Notes: a model not told the origin generated them from the letters alone. Shown: positions 5,838 to 12,549, numbered from the stretch's first letter. The stretch is 12,549 nt of DNA from Proteobacteria bacterium SG_bin5 (GCA_002083475.1 LWDI01000108.1:1-12549); one strand, 5' to 3'. Program-made: numbers and translations.

Positions 5838-6110
5838 CTCGCACGAAGCCACGAAGAAGCCGCCCATCAACCGTCATCCCCGCGAAAGCGGGGGTCCATT
5901 CGGGCTGGCCTATCTCGATGGGCGTCGCGGACAGACAGGGCGCTTTGCGCCTTCGCGTCTTCGCGTGAGCCACTGCTCGGCATCAATCGGCGCGACGACG
6001 CTGGTTTGGGCCACAGGTGCCGTCAGCCAGAATGGATTCCCGCTTTCGCGGGAATGACGTTGTCCTTTTCTTGTTTTGTGGCTTCGTGGCTTTGTGTGAG
6101 TTATTTTTTT
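5838..6110. repeat. Composite palindromic repeat, copy B (~273 bp)
   Basis: This second unit directly abuts copy A. Its 188-bp core (5872-6059) differs from that of copy A at only about two positions. The unit is shorter because the ACACGAAG tandem run is collapsed. The right flank, including TTGTCCTTTTCTTGTTTTGT and the terminal TTTT stretch, is also kept, with one or two extra T's. Such closeness points to recent tandem duplication. Confidence 0.9.
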
Positions 6111-6384
6111 CTCGCACGAAGCCACGAAGACACGAAGACACGAAGACACGAAGAAGCCACCAATCAACCGTCATCCCCGCGAAAGCGGGGATCCATTCGG
6201 GCTGGCTTATCTCGATGGGCGTCGCGGACAGACAGGGCGCTTTGCGCCTTCGCGTGAGCCACTGCTCGGCGTCAATCGGCGCGACGACGCTGGTTCGCGC
6301 CACAAGCGCCGTCAGCCAGAATGGATTCCCGCCTTCGCGGGAATGACGCTTTCTCTTCCTTCGTGTCTTCGTGCGAGCAAAAAA
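6111..6384. repeat. Composite palindromic repeat, copy C (~270 bp), ending at the P450 stop
   Basis: Third unit, with a 180-bp core at 6169-6348. It differs from A and B by loss of one 8-bp CTTCGCGT step and by several substitutions. Its right flank also diverges, reading CTTCGTGTCTTCGTGCGAGC followed by AAAAAA. On the minus strand this is TTTTTTGCTCGCACGAAG, the same words that open copy A on the plus strand, so the array is capped by mirror-image ends. It touches the stop codon of the P450 gene at 6385. Confidence 0.88.
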
Positions 6385-7758
6385 CTACCCGATCGGCACG
6401 AACCGCACCGGCAGCCCGTCGCGCGGCCGCGGGATCGGCCAGGCTTGCCAGTCGTGCCCGGCGTCCTCGGGCACCTCGATCCGGTAGCGGCGCAGCAGTT
6501 GCGCGATCAGGATGCGGATTTGCATCTCGGCGAAGTGCAGCCCCAGGCACATATGCGCGCCGCCGCCGAAGGGCACCCAGGCGAAACGGTGGCGCGCGCG
6601 CACCTGCTCGGGCGCGAAGCGCAGCGGGTCGAATTTATGCGGATCGGGCCAGATGTCGGGCATGTGATGGGTGAAGGCGGGGGAGACGCCGACCTGCGTC
6701 CCCGCCGGGATGCGATAGCCGCCGAACTCGAAATCCTCGAGCGCGCGGCGCGGGAGCGAGGGCACCGGCGGCATCCAGCGCAGCGCCTCTTTGAAGGCAT
6801 AATCGGTGAGCGTCAGCCGATCGAGCTGGCCATAGGCCAACCCCTCGTCGTCGTTCAGCCCCAGCGCCGAAATCTCGTCGCGCAGCCGCTCTTGCCATTC
6901 GCCGTGGCGGCCGAGCAGCAGCACCAGCGTCGTCGCCGAGGAGGTGATCGTGTCATGCGCCGCCATCATCAGGAAATTCATGTGATCGGCGATCGCATCG
7001 TCGCTCAGCAACTGGCCTTGCTCGTCGGTCGCGCGGCAGAAATGCGAGAAGAAATCCTGGCTCTCGCCGTCGCGGCGGCGCGGAATTTCGCGCTTGAACA
7101 AATCGATCAGATAGCGCCGCGCCGCCACCCCCTTGGCCATCGCCGTGCCGGGCAAGGGATAGCGCAGCGGGGCGACGCTCGCCTGCACCTCGTCGACGAA
7201 GGCCTGGTTGATCCGCTTCGCCGCCGGCCCCAAGTCCATACCGAGGAAGCTTTCGGCCGCCAGATCGAGGGTGAGCGCCTTGATCGCGTCGTAAAAGCGC
7301 ATCGGCCGGTTCGCCCAGCCGCGCACCTCGCGCGCGATGCCGCGGTTCAATTGCTCGGCATAATGGCGCATCGGCTCGGGCTTGAACGCCACCGACAGCG
7401 TGCGGCGGTCGGCGCGGTGCTTTTCGAAATCCATCAGCATCAACCCGCGCGGGAAAAGCAGGTTGAGCAGCGGCCCCCAGCCTTGTTCGGACGAGAAAAT
7501 CTTGTCGCGATCGAACAATACGAGCTCGTTCGCCTCGGGGCCGAGCAGGCTGACGGTCACGTCGCCAAAGGCGTGGTTGCGATAGACGCGGCCATGGCGC
7601 GCGTACATCGCCCGGCCGAAGGCGCCGGGGTCCTTGAGCATGCGAAACGTGTTGCCGATGATCGGCAGGCCGTCGCTCCCCGGAATATGCGCGAGCGCGT
7701 GGCGCTTGGTGCGCGGCTGCCAATGCGGATTGGCGGCATAGCTATGCGCGAAGGCCAT
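6385..7758 (-). CDS. Cytochrome P450
   Basis: A 457-residue soluble bacterial P450 mono-oxygenase. The heme-binding loop FGGGAHMCLG (398-407) carries the axial thiolate Cys404. The I-helix oxygen-activation motif is MAAHDTITSS (265-274), with Asp269-Thr270. The K-helix ExxR is E324-ALR327, and the following FDPLRFAP matches the PERF region. The N-terminus has the proline-rich hinge GSDGLPIIGN with no membrane anchor, so it should be cytosolic and fed by a ferredoxin system; none is encoded in this window. The N-terminal SSEQGWGPLLNLLFPRGLMLMDF.KHR resembles CYP26/CYP120-like bacterial enzymes that act on lipophilic substrates; that link is tentative. The ATG at 7758 is chosen for GGAG 6 nt upstream; the frame extends further but without support. 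A promoter and palindromic operator lie just upstream. Confidence 0.95.
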   Translation of the reverse strand: MAFAHSYAANPHWQPRTKRHALAHIPGSDGLPIIGNTFRMLKDPGAFGRAMYARHGRVYRNHAFGDVTVSLLGPEANELVLFDRDKIFSSEQGWGPLLNLLFPRGLMLMDFEKHRADRRTLSVAFKPEPMRHYAEQLNRGIAREVRGWANRPMRFYDAIKALTLDLAAESFLGMDLGPAAKRINQAFVDEVQASVAPLRYPLPGTAMAKGVAARRYLIDLFKREIPRRRDGESQDFFSHFCRATDEQGQLLSDDAIADHMNFLMMAAHDTITSSATTLVLLLGRHGEWQERLRDEISALGLNDDEGLAYGQLDRLTLTDYAFKEALRWMPPVPSLPRRALEDFEFGGYRIPAGTQVGVSPAFTHHMPDIWPDPHKFDPLRFAPEQVRARHRFAWVPFGGGAHMCLGLHFAEMQIRILIAQLLRRYRIEVPEDAGHDWQAWPIPRPRDGLPVRFVPIG

Positions 7759-7771
7759 TGTCCTCTCCCGG

Positions 7772-7793
7772 TTACTTACATCGCTATAAGTAA
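7772..7793. promoter_or_regulatory. TetR-type palindromic operator at the P450 promoter
   Basis: TTACTTA (7772-7778) and TAAGTAA (7787-7793) form a perfect 7-bp inverted repeat with an 8-bp spacer, 22 bp in all. AT-rich arms of this kind and length are typical of TetR-family operators. It starts 13 bp upstream of the P450 start codon and covers the presumed -10 element, which fits repression. No TetR gene is in the window. Confidence 0.65.
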
Positions 7794-7811
7794 GCTGGGG
7801 GTGGGGCTCAA
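7783..7811 (-). promoter_or_regulatory. Candidate sigma-70-type promoter of the P450
   Basis: On the minus strand, TTGAGC (7811-7806) and TATAGC (7788-7783) are separated by exactly 17 bp. This would place the transcription start about 18 nt before the start codon, inside the palindromic operator. Both boxes are partial matches to TTGACA/TATAAT. Confidence 0.5.
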
Positions 7812-7891
7812 GCTGGCGTGCGCGGTAAAGAAGACCCTCACCCAACCAGCTTAGGGTAAACATCATGATTTAGGCCGTGCCGGCAGGCCCA

Positions 7892-8025
7892 CCCTCACCC
7901 AACCCTCTCCCGCCAGCGGGAGAGGGCTAAATAGTGCGACCGGCTCCTCCGACCTTTGAGCGGCGCCTCTGCCCTTTGAGCGACTAGAAGCCCTCTCCCG
8001 CGTGCGGGAGAGGGTGGGGTGAGGG
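7892..8025. repeat. Paired palindromic repeat element (BIME-like), ~134 bp
   Basis: Two strong hairpins share the same arms: CCCTCTCCCGC-ca-GCGGGAGAGGG (7903-7926) and CCCTCTCCCGC-gt-GCGGGAGAGGG (7991-8014). They are bracketed by inverted CCCTCACCC (7892-7900) and GGGGTGAGGG (8016-8025), so the whole element is a large inverted repeat. The core between them holds CTTTGAGCG twice. A stray partial copy (CCCTCACCCAACC) lies at about 7839-7851. This is a dispersed repeat known across proteobacterial genomes, recognisable by its spurious translation HPTLSRTRER. It fills most of the 381-bp gap between the divergent P450 and amidohydrolase genes. Confidence 0.85.
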
Positions 8026-8082
8026 CCTTCATCTTCTTCTTCCTCTAACACCAATCGTTACACCGCTGATCGTCCACCGCTC

Positions 8083-8111
8083 TTGACAGCGCCACGACGA
8101 ACCGAAAGGAT
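8083..8111 (+). promoter_or_regulatory. Candidate promoter of the amidohydrolase / S41 operon
   Basis: A perfect -35 hexamer TTGACA (8083-8088) is followed after 17 bp by AAGGAT (8106-8111), a weak -10 box. This would start transcription about 20-25 nt before the ATG at 8140, leaving room for the AAGGGG ribosome site. The weak -10 suggests need for an activator or a loose sphingomonad consensus. Confidence 0.4.
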
Positions 8112-8139
8112 CACGCGACTAACGACGAAGGGGCAGGCG

Positions 8140-9561
8140 ATGGCGAAGAGGATCGGGCTGGTAAGTGGACTGGCCCTCGCCCTGGGGCTTGCCGCCTGCG
8201 CCGCGAGCGACGCCAAGCCGCAGGCCAGCGCGAACGCTGCGCCCGCCAAAGCGCCCGGCAAAGCCTATAGCCGCGATCCTTATCCTTCGACGTACAAAGC
8301 CTATCCCGGCGTGCCGACGCTCGTCACCAACGTCACCATTTTCGATGGCGAGGGTGGCAAGATCGATCGCGGGCAGATTTTGTTCGCCGACGGCAAGATC
8401 GTCGCGGTGGGCGAGAGCGTGCAGGCGCCCGCCGGCGCGACGGTGATCGACGGCGCGGGCAAGGTGCTCACCCCCGGCGTCATCGATATCCACAGCCATT
8501 TGGGCGATTATCCTTCGCCCGGCGTGCAGGCGCACTCGGACGGCAACGAGGCGACCGGCCCGGTCACCGCCGATGTTTGGGCCGAGCATAGCGTTTGGCC
8601 GCAAGACCCGGGGTTCAGCCGCGCGCTCGCCAATGGCGGGGTGACGACGCTGCAGATCCTGCCCGGCTCGGCCAATTTGTTCGGCGGGCGATCGGTGGTG
8701 CTCAAGAACGTCTATGCGCGCACCGTGCAGGGCATGAAATTCCCCGGCGCGCCTTATGGGCTGAAAATGGCGTGCGGCGAAAATCCCAAGCGCGTTTACG
8801 GCAGCAAGGGCCGCCAGCCCTCGACGCGGATGGGCAATGTCGCGGTCGATCGCGCGACCTGGGCGCGCGCGCAGGATTACAAGCGCCGCTGGGACAAATA
8901 TGAAAAGGATGGCGGCGATCCGCCCACGCGCGACATAGCGATGGATACGCTGCGCGGCGTGCTCGCGGGCGAAATCCTGGTGCAGAACCATTGCTACCGC
9001 GCCGATGAAATGGGCATCGTGCTCGATATGGCCAAGGAATTCGGCTATCATGTGAGCGCTTTCCACCATGCGGTGGAAGCCTATAAGATCGGCGACTTGC
9101 TGAAAGCGAACGATACGTGCGCGGCGGTGTGGGCCGATTGGTGGGGCTTCAAGATGGAGTCCTATGACGCGATCAGCGAGAATTTGGCGATCCTGCACAA
9201 CAGCGGCGCCTGCGCGATGATCCATTCGGACGATGCGAACGGCATCCAGCGGTTGAACCAGGAAGTCGCCAAGGCGCTCGCAGCCGGGCGGCGAACGGGG
9301 TTCCAGATCAGCGACGCGACCGCCTGGACCTGGCTCACCTACAACCCCGCCAAGGCGCTCGGCATCGCCGACAAGACCGGCAGCCTCAAGCCCGGCAAGA
9401 TGGCGGACGTGGTGCTGTGGAACGGCAATCCGTTCAGCGTCTATGCCCGGCCCGAAAAAGTGTGGATCGACGGGGCCTTGCTCTACGATATGAACAATCC
9501 AAGGCTGCGGCCCGTCTCCGATTTCGAGCTCGGCCAGCCCGGTTCGGGAGACGTGAAATGA
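8140..9561 (+). CDS. Exported amidohydrolase-family lipoprotein with intact metal site
   Basis: A 473-residue metal-dependent hydrolase. The signal sequence ends in the lipobox LAAC (Cys20), so the mature protein should be lipid-anchored outside the cytoplasm. The amidohydrolase fold runs from about residue 58 to the C-terminus. The strand-1 metal motif is VIDIHSH with His118 and His120. Further likely metal ligands are His284 (QNHCYR), His309 or His310 (AFHH) and Asp364 (IHSDD). GLKMACGENPKRVYG (207-221) is a signature of the imidazolonepropionase/prolidase-like branch, and its Lys may be the bridging residue. SLKPGKMADVVLW.GNP near the end is the usual C-terminal strand. The ATG at 8140 has AAGGGG 6 nt upstream. 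Its stop overlaps the start of the next gene by 4 bp (ATGA), so the two are translationally coupled. The substrate is unknown; peptides or cyclic amides are plausible. Confidence 0.92.
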   Translation: MAKRIGLVSGLALALGLAACAASDAKPQASANAAPAKAPGKAYSRDPYPSTYKAYPGVPTLVTNVTIFDGEGGKIDRGQILFADGKIVAVGESVQAPAGATVIDGAGKVLTPGVIDIHSHLGDYPSPGVQAHSDGNEATGPVTADVWAEHSVWPQDPGFSRALANGGVTTLQILPGSANLFGGRSVVLKNVYARTVQGMKFPGAPYGLKMACGENPKRVYGSKGRQPSTRMGNVAVDRATWARAQDYKRRWDKYEKDGGDPPTRDIAMDTLRGVLAGEILVQNHCYRADEMGIVLDMAKEFGYHVSAFHHAVEAYKIGDLLKANDTCAAVWADWWGFKMESYDAISENLAILHNSGACAMIHSDDANGIQRLNQEVAKALAAGRRTGFQISDATAWTWLTYNPAKALGIADKTGSLKPGKMADVVLWNGNPFSVYARPEKVWIDGALLYDMNNPRLRPVSDFELGQPGSGDVK

Positions 9562-10859
9562 TCCGCTGGCTGCTCGGCACCGCCGCGCTCGCACTCGCCG
9601 CCCCGGTGGCGGCGCAATCGGTCGCGATCACCAACGCGAAGCTCGTGATCGGCGACGGCTCGGCGCCGGTCGAGGGCGCGACCGTGGTGATCGAGGGCGG
9701 CAAGGTGATCGCCGCCGGCAAGGGCGTCGCCGCGCCCCGGGGCGTCGAGGTGGTCGACGCCGGCGGGCGCTATGTGACGCCCGGGATTTTCGCGGGCTTC
9801 ACCCGCATGGGCATCGTCGAGGTCGATGGCGTCGACGAGACCAACGACGCCGCCGCCGGCAACTCGCCCTTCCACGCCGCGATCGACATCGCTCCGGCGA
9901 TCAACCCCAAGACCAGCGCGATCGCGCTCAACCGCGCCGAGGGGATCACCCGCGCCGTGGTCGCGCCCGCCACGCGCGGCTCGATCTTCGCGGGGCAGGG
10001 GGCGATCATCGATCTGGGCGCCGATGCCAATTCGGTGAGCCACGCCCGCGCCTTCCAATTCCTGGAATATGGCGAAAGCGGCGCGCGCGCGGCGGGGGGC
10101 AGCCGCCCGGCGGCGATGACCGCCTTGCGCGACGCGCTGAAGGCCGCGCGCGCCTATGCCAAGGCGCCGGGCGCCTATCTCGACCAGGGGCGCGACGTGC
10201 TCGTCAACCGCGCCGACGCCGCCGCGCTGCTGCCGGTGATCGAGGGGCGCGTGCCGTTGCTCGTCCATGTCGAGCGCGCGTCGGACATGCGCGCGCTGAT
10301 CGCGCTCAAACAGGAAAATCCCACGCTCAAAATGGTGTTCGTCGGCGCGAGCGAGGGGTGGATGATCGCGAACGAGCTCGCCGCCGCCAAAATCCCGGTG
10401 CTCGCCTCGGCGCTCAACGATCTGCCCGAAAGCTTCGAGATGCTGGCCGCCACCCAAAGCAACGTCGGGCGGATGAAGGCGGCCGGGGTCGTGGTCGGGC
10501 TCGGCATCATCAACGACAATGACGCGCGCCAGGCGCGCTACGAGAAACAATATGCCGGCAATCTCGTCGCGCTCACCAAAGTGCCGGGGGCGAGCGGGCT
10601 CGGCTGGGACGCGGCCTTCGCCAGCATCACCGGCGGCGCGGCCGAGGCGATCGGGCTGGGCGGCGAGTTCGGCACGCTGAAGCCCGGGCGGCGCGGCGAC
10701 GTGGTGATCTGGTCGGGCGACCCGCTCGAGCTCGATAGCGTCGCCGAGAGCGTTTATATCGACGGCGTCAAGCAAAGCTTGAGTACGCGCCAGGGCGAAT
10801 TGCTCAAACGCTATCGCCAGCCGCAAGAAGGCGCGCTACCGAAAGCTTACGAGCGCTGA
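9558..10859 (+). CDS. Exported amidohydrolase-like protein lacking the HxH metal motif
   Basis: A 433-residue paralogue of the preceding gene, exported by a cleavable signal peptide (residues 1-20, ending VAAQ) rather than a lipobox. The N-terminal sheet (ITNAKLVIGDGSAPVEGATVVIEG) and the C-terminal GTLKPGRRGDVVIWSGDPL are typical of the family. Where the partner has TPGVIDIHSHLG, this protein has TPGIFAGFTRMG, so both metal-binding histidines are replaced (Phe81, Arg83). His237 (LVHVER) is kept, but the strand-6 His is absent (VFVGASEGW). Asp320 or Asp322 may stand for the strand-8 Asp. It is therefore probably catalytically altered or inactive and may serve as a partner subunit. The ATG at 9558 overlaps the upstream stop; GGGAG lies 7 nt before it. 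Confidence 0.9.
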   Translation: MIRWLLGTAALALAAPVAAQSVAITNAKLVIGDGSAPVEGATVVIEGGKVIAAGKGVAAPRGVEVVDAGGRYVTPGIFAGFTRMGIVEVDGVDETNDAAAGNSPFHAAIDIAPAINPKTSAIALNRAEGITRAVVAPATRGSIFAGQGAIIDLGADANSVSHARAFQFLEYGESGARAAGGSRPAAMTALRDALKAARAYAKAPGAYLDQGRDVLVNRADAAALLPVIEGRVPLLVHVERASDMRALIALKQENPTLKMVFVGASEGWMIANELAAAKIPVLASALNDLPESFEMLAATQSNVGRMKAAGVVVGLGIINDNDARQARYEKQYAGNLVALTKVPGASGLGWDAAFASITGGAAEAIGLGGEFGTLKPGRRGDVVIWSGDPLELDSVAESVYIDGVKQSLSTRQGELLKRYRQPQEGALPKAYER

Positions 10860-10892
10860 GGGAGTCGGCTGCTCGGCGAGGAGCGGCGAGTA

Positions 10893-12362
10893 ATGCGTTT
10901 TGGCGGGAAAGTAACGGCGGCGCTGGTGGCGCTGTCACTGGCATCGTGCGGTCCCGACGGCGGGGGCGGCGGCTCGAGCGCGCCGGCGACGGCGGGCACG
11001 GGCGGCACCGGCGGCACCGGCGGCACGACGAGCGGGAACGGGTGCAGCGTGCGCGAGCGCCAGGATTGGGTGCTCGCGCAATTGCGCGAATGGTATCTTT
11101 TCCCTGAAACCCTGCCGACCAACCCCAATCCGGCGGCGTTCAATTCGGTCGACGCGTTTCTCGATTCGCTGACCGCCACCGCGCGAGGCCAAGGGCGCGA
11201 CCGGTTCTTCACGTACATCACCTCGATCGCGCAGGAAAATGCCTTCAACAGCTCGGGCGCGACGGCGGGCTTCGGCTTTCGGTTGATCAACGATGGCTCC
11301 AACCGCGTGCTGATCGCCGAAGCGTTCGAGGGCGCGCCGGCGCTCGCGGCGGGCATCGATCGCGGCGCCGAGATCATCGGCATCGGCACCTCGACCGCCA
11401 ATGTTCAAAGCGTGGCGAGCCTGATCAACTCGGGCGGATCGCAGGCGGTGAACGACGCGCTCGGGCCCAACACGGCGGGCACGACCCGGGTGCTGCGCGT
11501 GCGCGACGCGAGCGGCACGCGCGACGTGGCCGTCACCAAGGCGGATTTCAGCCTGATTCCGGTCTCGCCGCGCTATGGCGGCATCGTCATCAACGATAAC
11601 GGGCGCCAGGTGGGTTATCTGAACCTGCGCACGTTCATTCCCTTCGCCGACCAACAGCTGCGCGACGCCTTCACCCGCTTCCGTTCGGCCGGCATCACCA
11701 ACGTGATCGTCGATTTCCGCTATAACGGCGGCGGCACGCTCAACACCGCCGAATTGCTCGGCGATCTGCTCGGCGGCAATCGTTCGACCTCGGACGTGAT
11801 GAACGTGGCGGCGTTCCGGCCCGAGAAGGCGTCGAACAACCGAACGCGCAATTTCCAGCGCCAGCCCGAGGCGATCGCGCCGATGCGGCTCGCCTTCATC
11901 GGCACGCCGAGCACGGCTTCGGCGAGCGAGGAAGTGATCAACGCCTTCGTGCCTTATTATGATCGGCAGATGGCGCTGGTGGGGACCAACACTTTCGGCA
12001 AGCCGGTGGGGCAAATCGGGCTCGACCGCGCCCAATGCGACGACCGGCTTCGCGTGGTCGCGTTCGCGGTGCAGAACGCGCGCGGCCAGGGCGATTATTT
12101 CAATGGCCTCGCGAGCACCGTGCCCGTCTCCTGCCGCGCCGCCGACGATCTGAGCCGCCCGCTCGGCGATCCGCAAGAAGCCTCGATCCGCGCGGCGCTC
12201 AATTTCCTCGCCGGGCAAAGCTGCGCGCCGATCACCGCCGACGCCGGGGCGGGCGCGGGGCTGGCGCCGCAGAGCGCGAACGCGACGCTGTTCCCGGAGA
12301 ACCGGCTCGTCCAACCCGAGCGCCCCACCCCCGCTCAACGCGAGGTGCCCGGGCTTTATTGA
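10893..12362 (+). CDS. S41-family serine peptidase lipoprotein (C-terminal-processing-protease type)
   Basis: A 489-residue lipoprotein: signal peptide with lipobox LASC (Cys19), then a flexible Gly/Thr/Ser linker (about 22-48, including GTGGTGGTGG). Residues about 52-115 form the helical N-terminal part, about 120-215 a PDZ-like domain (GFGFRLINDGS, then GAPALAAGIDRGAEIIGIG), and about 225-440 the S41 catalytic core with VIVDFRYNGGG. The catalytic dyad is Ser345 (STASASEE) and Lys370 (TNTFGKPVGQ). The 25-residue gap equals that of E. coli Prc and Bacillus CtpA. The C-terminal 45 residues are Ala/Pro-rich. It lies 33 bp after the second amidohydrolase and is probably in the same operon, acting on envelope or extracellular proteins. 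AGGAG lies 9 nt before ATG 10893. Confidence 0.93.
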   Translation: MRFGGKVTAALVALSLASCGPDGGGGGSSAPATAGTGGTGGTGGTTSGNGCSVRERQDWVLAQLREWYLFPETLPTNPNPAAFNSVDAFLDSLTATARGQGRDRFFTYITSIAQENAFNSSGATAGFGFRLINDGSNRVLIAEAFEGAPALAAGIDRGAEIIGIGTSTANVQSVASLINSGGSQAVNDALGPNTAGTTRVLRVRDASGTRDVAVTKADFSLIPVSPRYGGIVINDNGRQVGYLNLRTFIPFADQQLRDAFTRFRSAGITNVIVDFRYNGGGTLNTAELLGDLLGGNRSTSDVMNVAAFRPEKASNNRTRNFQRQPEAIAPMRLAFIGTPSTASASEEVINAFVPYYDRQMALVGTNTFGKPVGQIGLDRAQCDDRLRVVAFAVQNARGQGDYFNGLASTVPVSCRAADDLSRPLGDPQEASIRAALNFLAGQSCAPITADAGAGAGLAPQSANATLFPENRLVQPERPTPAQREVPGLY

Positions 12363-12393
12363 GCGCGGGCGGGCGTCGCCTTCGCCTCCCCAT

Positions 12394-12439
12394 CGCTCCA
12401 AAGCGTCGCCCTGGCGAAAGCCGGGGCGTCGATGGAGCG
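12394..12439. repeat. Dispersed palindromic repeat (GCGAAAGC-centred)
   Basis: CGCTCCA (12394-12400) and TGGAGCG (12433-12439) bracket CCCTGGCGAAAGCCGGGG (12409-12426), a hairpin with a GAAA loop flanked by CGTC on both sides. It is related in layout to the CGTCATCCCCGCGAAAGCGG repeat of the central array. It may also end transcripts from the S41 gene, 31 bp upstream, but there is no T-run. Confidence 0.55.
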
Positions 12440-12455
12440 GCGCGCATCGATTGCT

Positions 12456-12546
12456 AGAGCGATTTCCAGGCAGGTGGAATCACCTGCCGACTCGGAAATC
12501 GCGGCAAATCAAAGTTCTAGAGCGGCGATCCGATGCAATCGGATCG
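12456..12546. repeat. CTAGAGCG-type dispersed repeat, two hairpins, cut by the window end
   Basis: CTAGAGCG at about 12454 opens a large hairpin: GCGATTTCC (12459-12467) pairs with GGAAATCGC (12494-12502), and inside it GGCAGGTG (12469-12476) pairs with CACCTGCC (12481-12488) around GAAT. A second TCTAGAGCG (12517-12525) opens another hairpin, CGATCCGAT (12526-12534) with ATCGGATCG (12538-12546). Tandem CTAGAGCG palindromes of this type are common extragenic repeats in alphaproteobacteria. No coding frame is credible in 12363-12549. Confidence 0.7.
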
Positions 12547-12549
12547 GAA

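Noticed and set aside
5456..6346. Several open frames of 67-170 codons in the repeat array, giving peptides such as WIPAFAGMT.
   Set aside because: These are translations of a dispersed palindromic repeat that occurs in both orientations. They are well known as false gene calls.
5543..6384. Possible CRISPR array, because of evenly repeated units.
   Set aside because: Units are about 270-295 bp and nearly identical throughout, with no unique spacers between short repeats and no cas genes nearby.
6343..7854. Plus-strand 503-codon open frame over the P450.
   Set aside because: It is antisense to a P450 with an intact heme loop, I-helix and ExxR, has no domain of its own and no plausible start signal.
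7892..8025. Strong hairpins considered as a Rho-independent terminator.
   Set aside because: No T-run follows either hairpin, both flanking genes point away from the element, and the sequence is a dispersed repeat.
8119..12401. Three long minus-strand open frames (447-491 codons) opposite the amidohydrolase and S41 genes.
   Set aside because: Long antisense frames are expected in high-GC genes. These are His/Arg/Ala-rich with no motifs, and the plus-strand proteins are unambiguous.

Overview
This is a GC-rich window (roughly two thirds G+C by eye) that looks like an alphaproteobacterial chromosome, most likely a sphingomonad (Sphingomonadaceae). The pointers are the COQ9-family protein, paired glycine-zipper envelope proteins, paired exported amidohydrolases beside an S41 lipoprotein, GGAG-type ribosome sites, and several dispersed palindrome families known from alphaproteobacterial genomes. 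This is inference from family resemblance; there is no rRNA or marker gene in the window. I saw no tRNA, rRNA, CRISPR array, transposase or phage gene.

Layout. 1-386: C-terminal DNA-binding half of an AraC-family regulator, cut by the window edge. 452-1183 (-): cysteine-bearing lipoprotein of unknown function. 1284-1505 (+): small membrane protein. 1545-2075 and 2180-2491 (both -): two glycine-zipper envelope paralogues, each behind a matching two-block promoter. 4141-2574 (-): an EamA/DMT transporter followed by a COQ9-family ubiquinone-biosynthesis protein. 4355-5446 (+): an Old Yellow Enzyme alkene reductase with a leader of tandem GC-rich hairpins. 5447-6384: about 0.94 kb without genes, filled by three tandem copies of a composite palindromic repeat. 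7758-6385 (-): a cytochrome P450 whose promoter is overlapped by a TetR-type operator. 7759-8139: a promoter/repeat region. 8140-12362 (+): a likely operon of two exported amidohydrolases (4-bp overlap) and an S41 serine-protease lipoprotein. 12363-12549: more dispersed palindromes running off the edge.

How the genes fit together. The clearest functional unit is 8140-12362: three exported hydrolases on one strand, the second amidohydrolase lacking the HxH metal site of the first, which suggests a catalytic/non-catalytic pair acting on peptide-like or cyclic-amide substrates outside the cytoplasm. The P450 and the alkene reductase converge on the repeat array. Both are redox enzymes often linked to xenobiotic or lipid metabolism, but nothing shows that they share a pathway. 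The two glycine-zipper genes look co-regulated from near-identical promoters resembling an ECF-sigma site.

No wholly new multi-gene system is evident. The best leads are the paired promoters, the degenerate amidohydrolase partner, the P450 operator, and the two tandem repeat structures (5543-6377 and 4262-4346).
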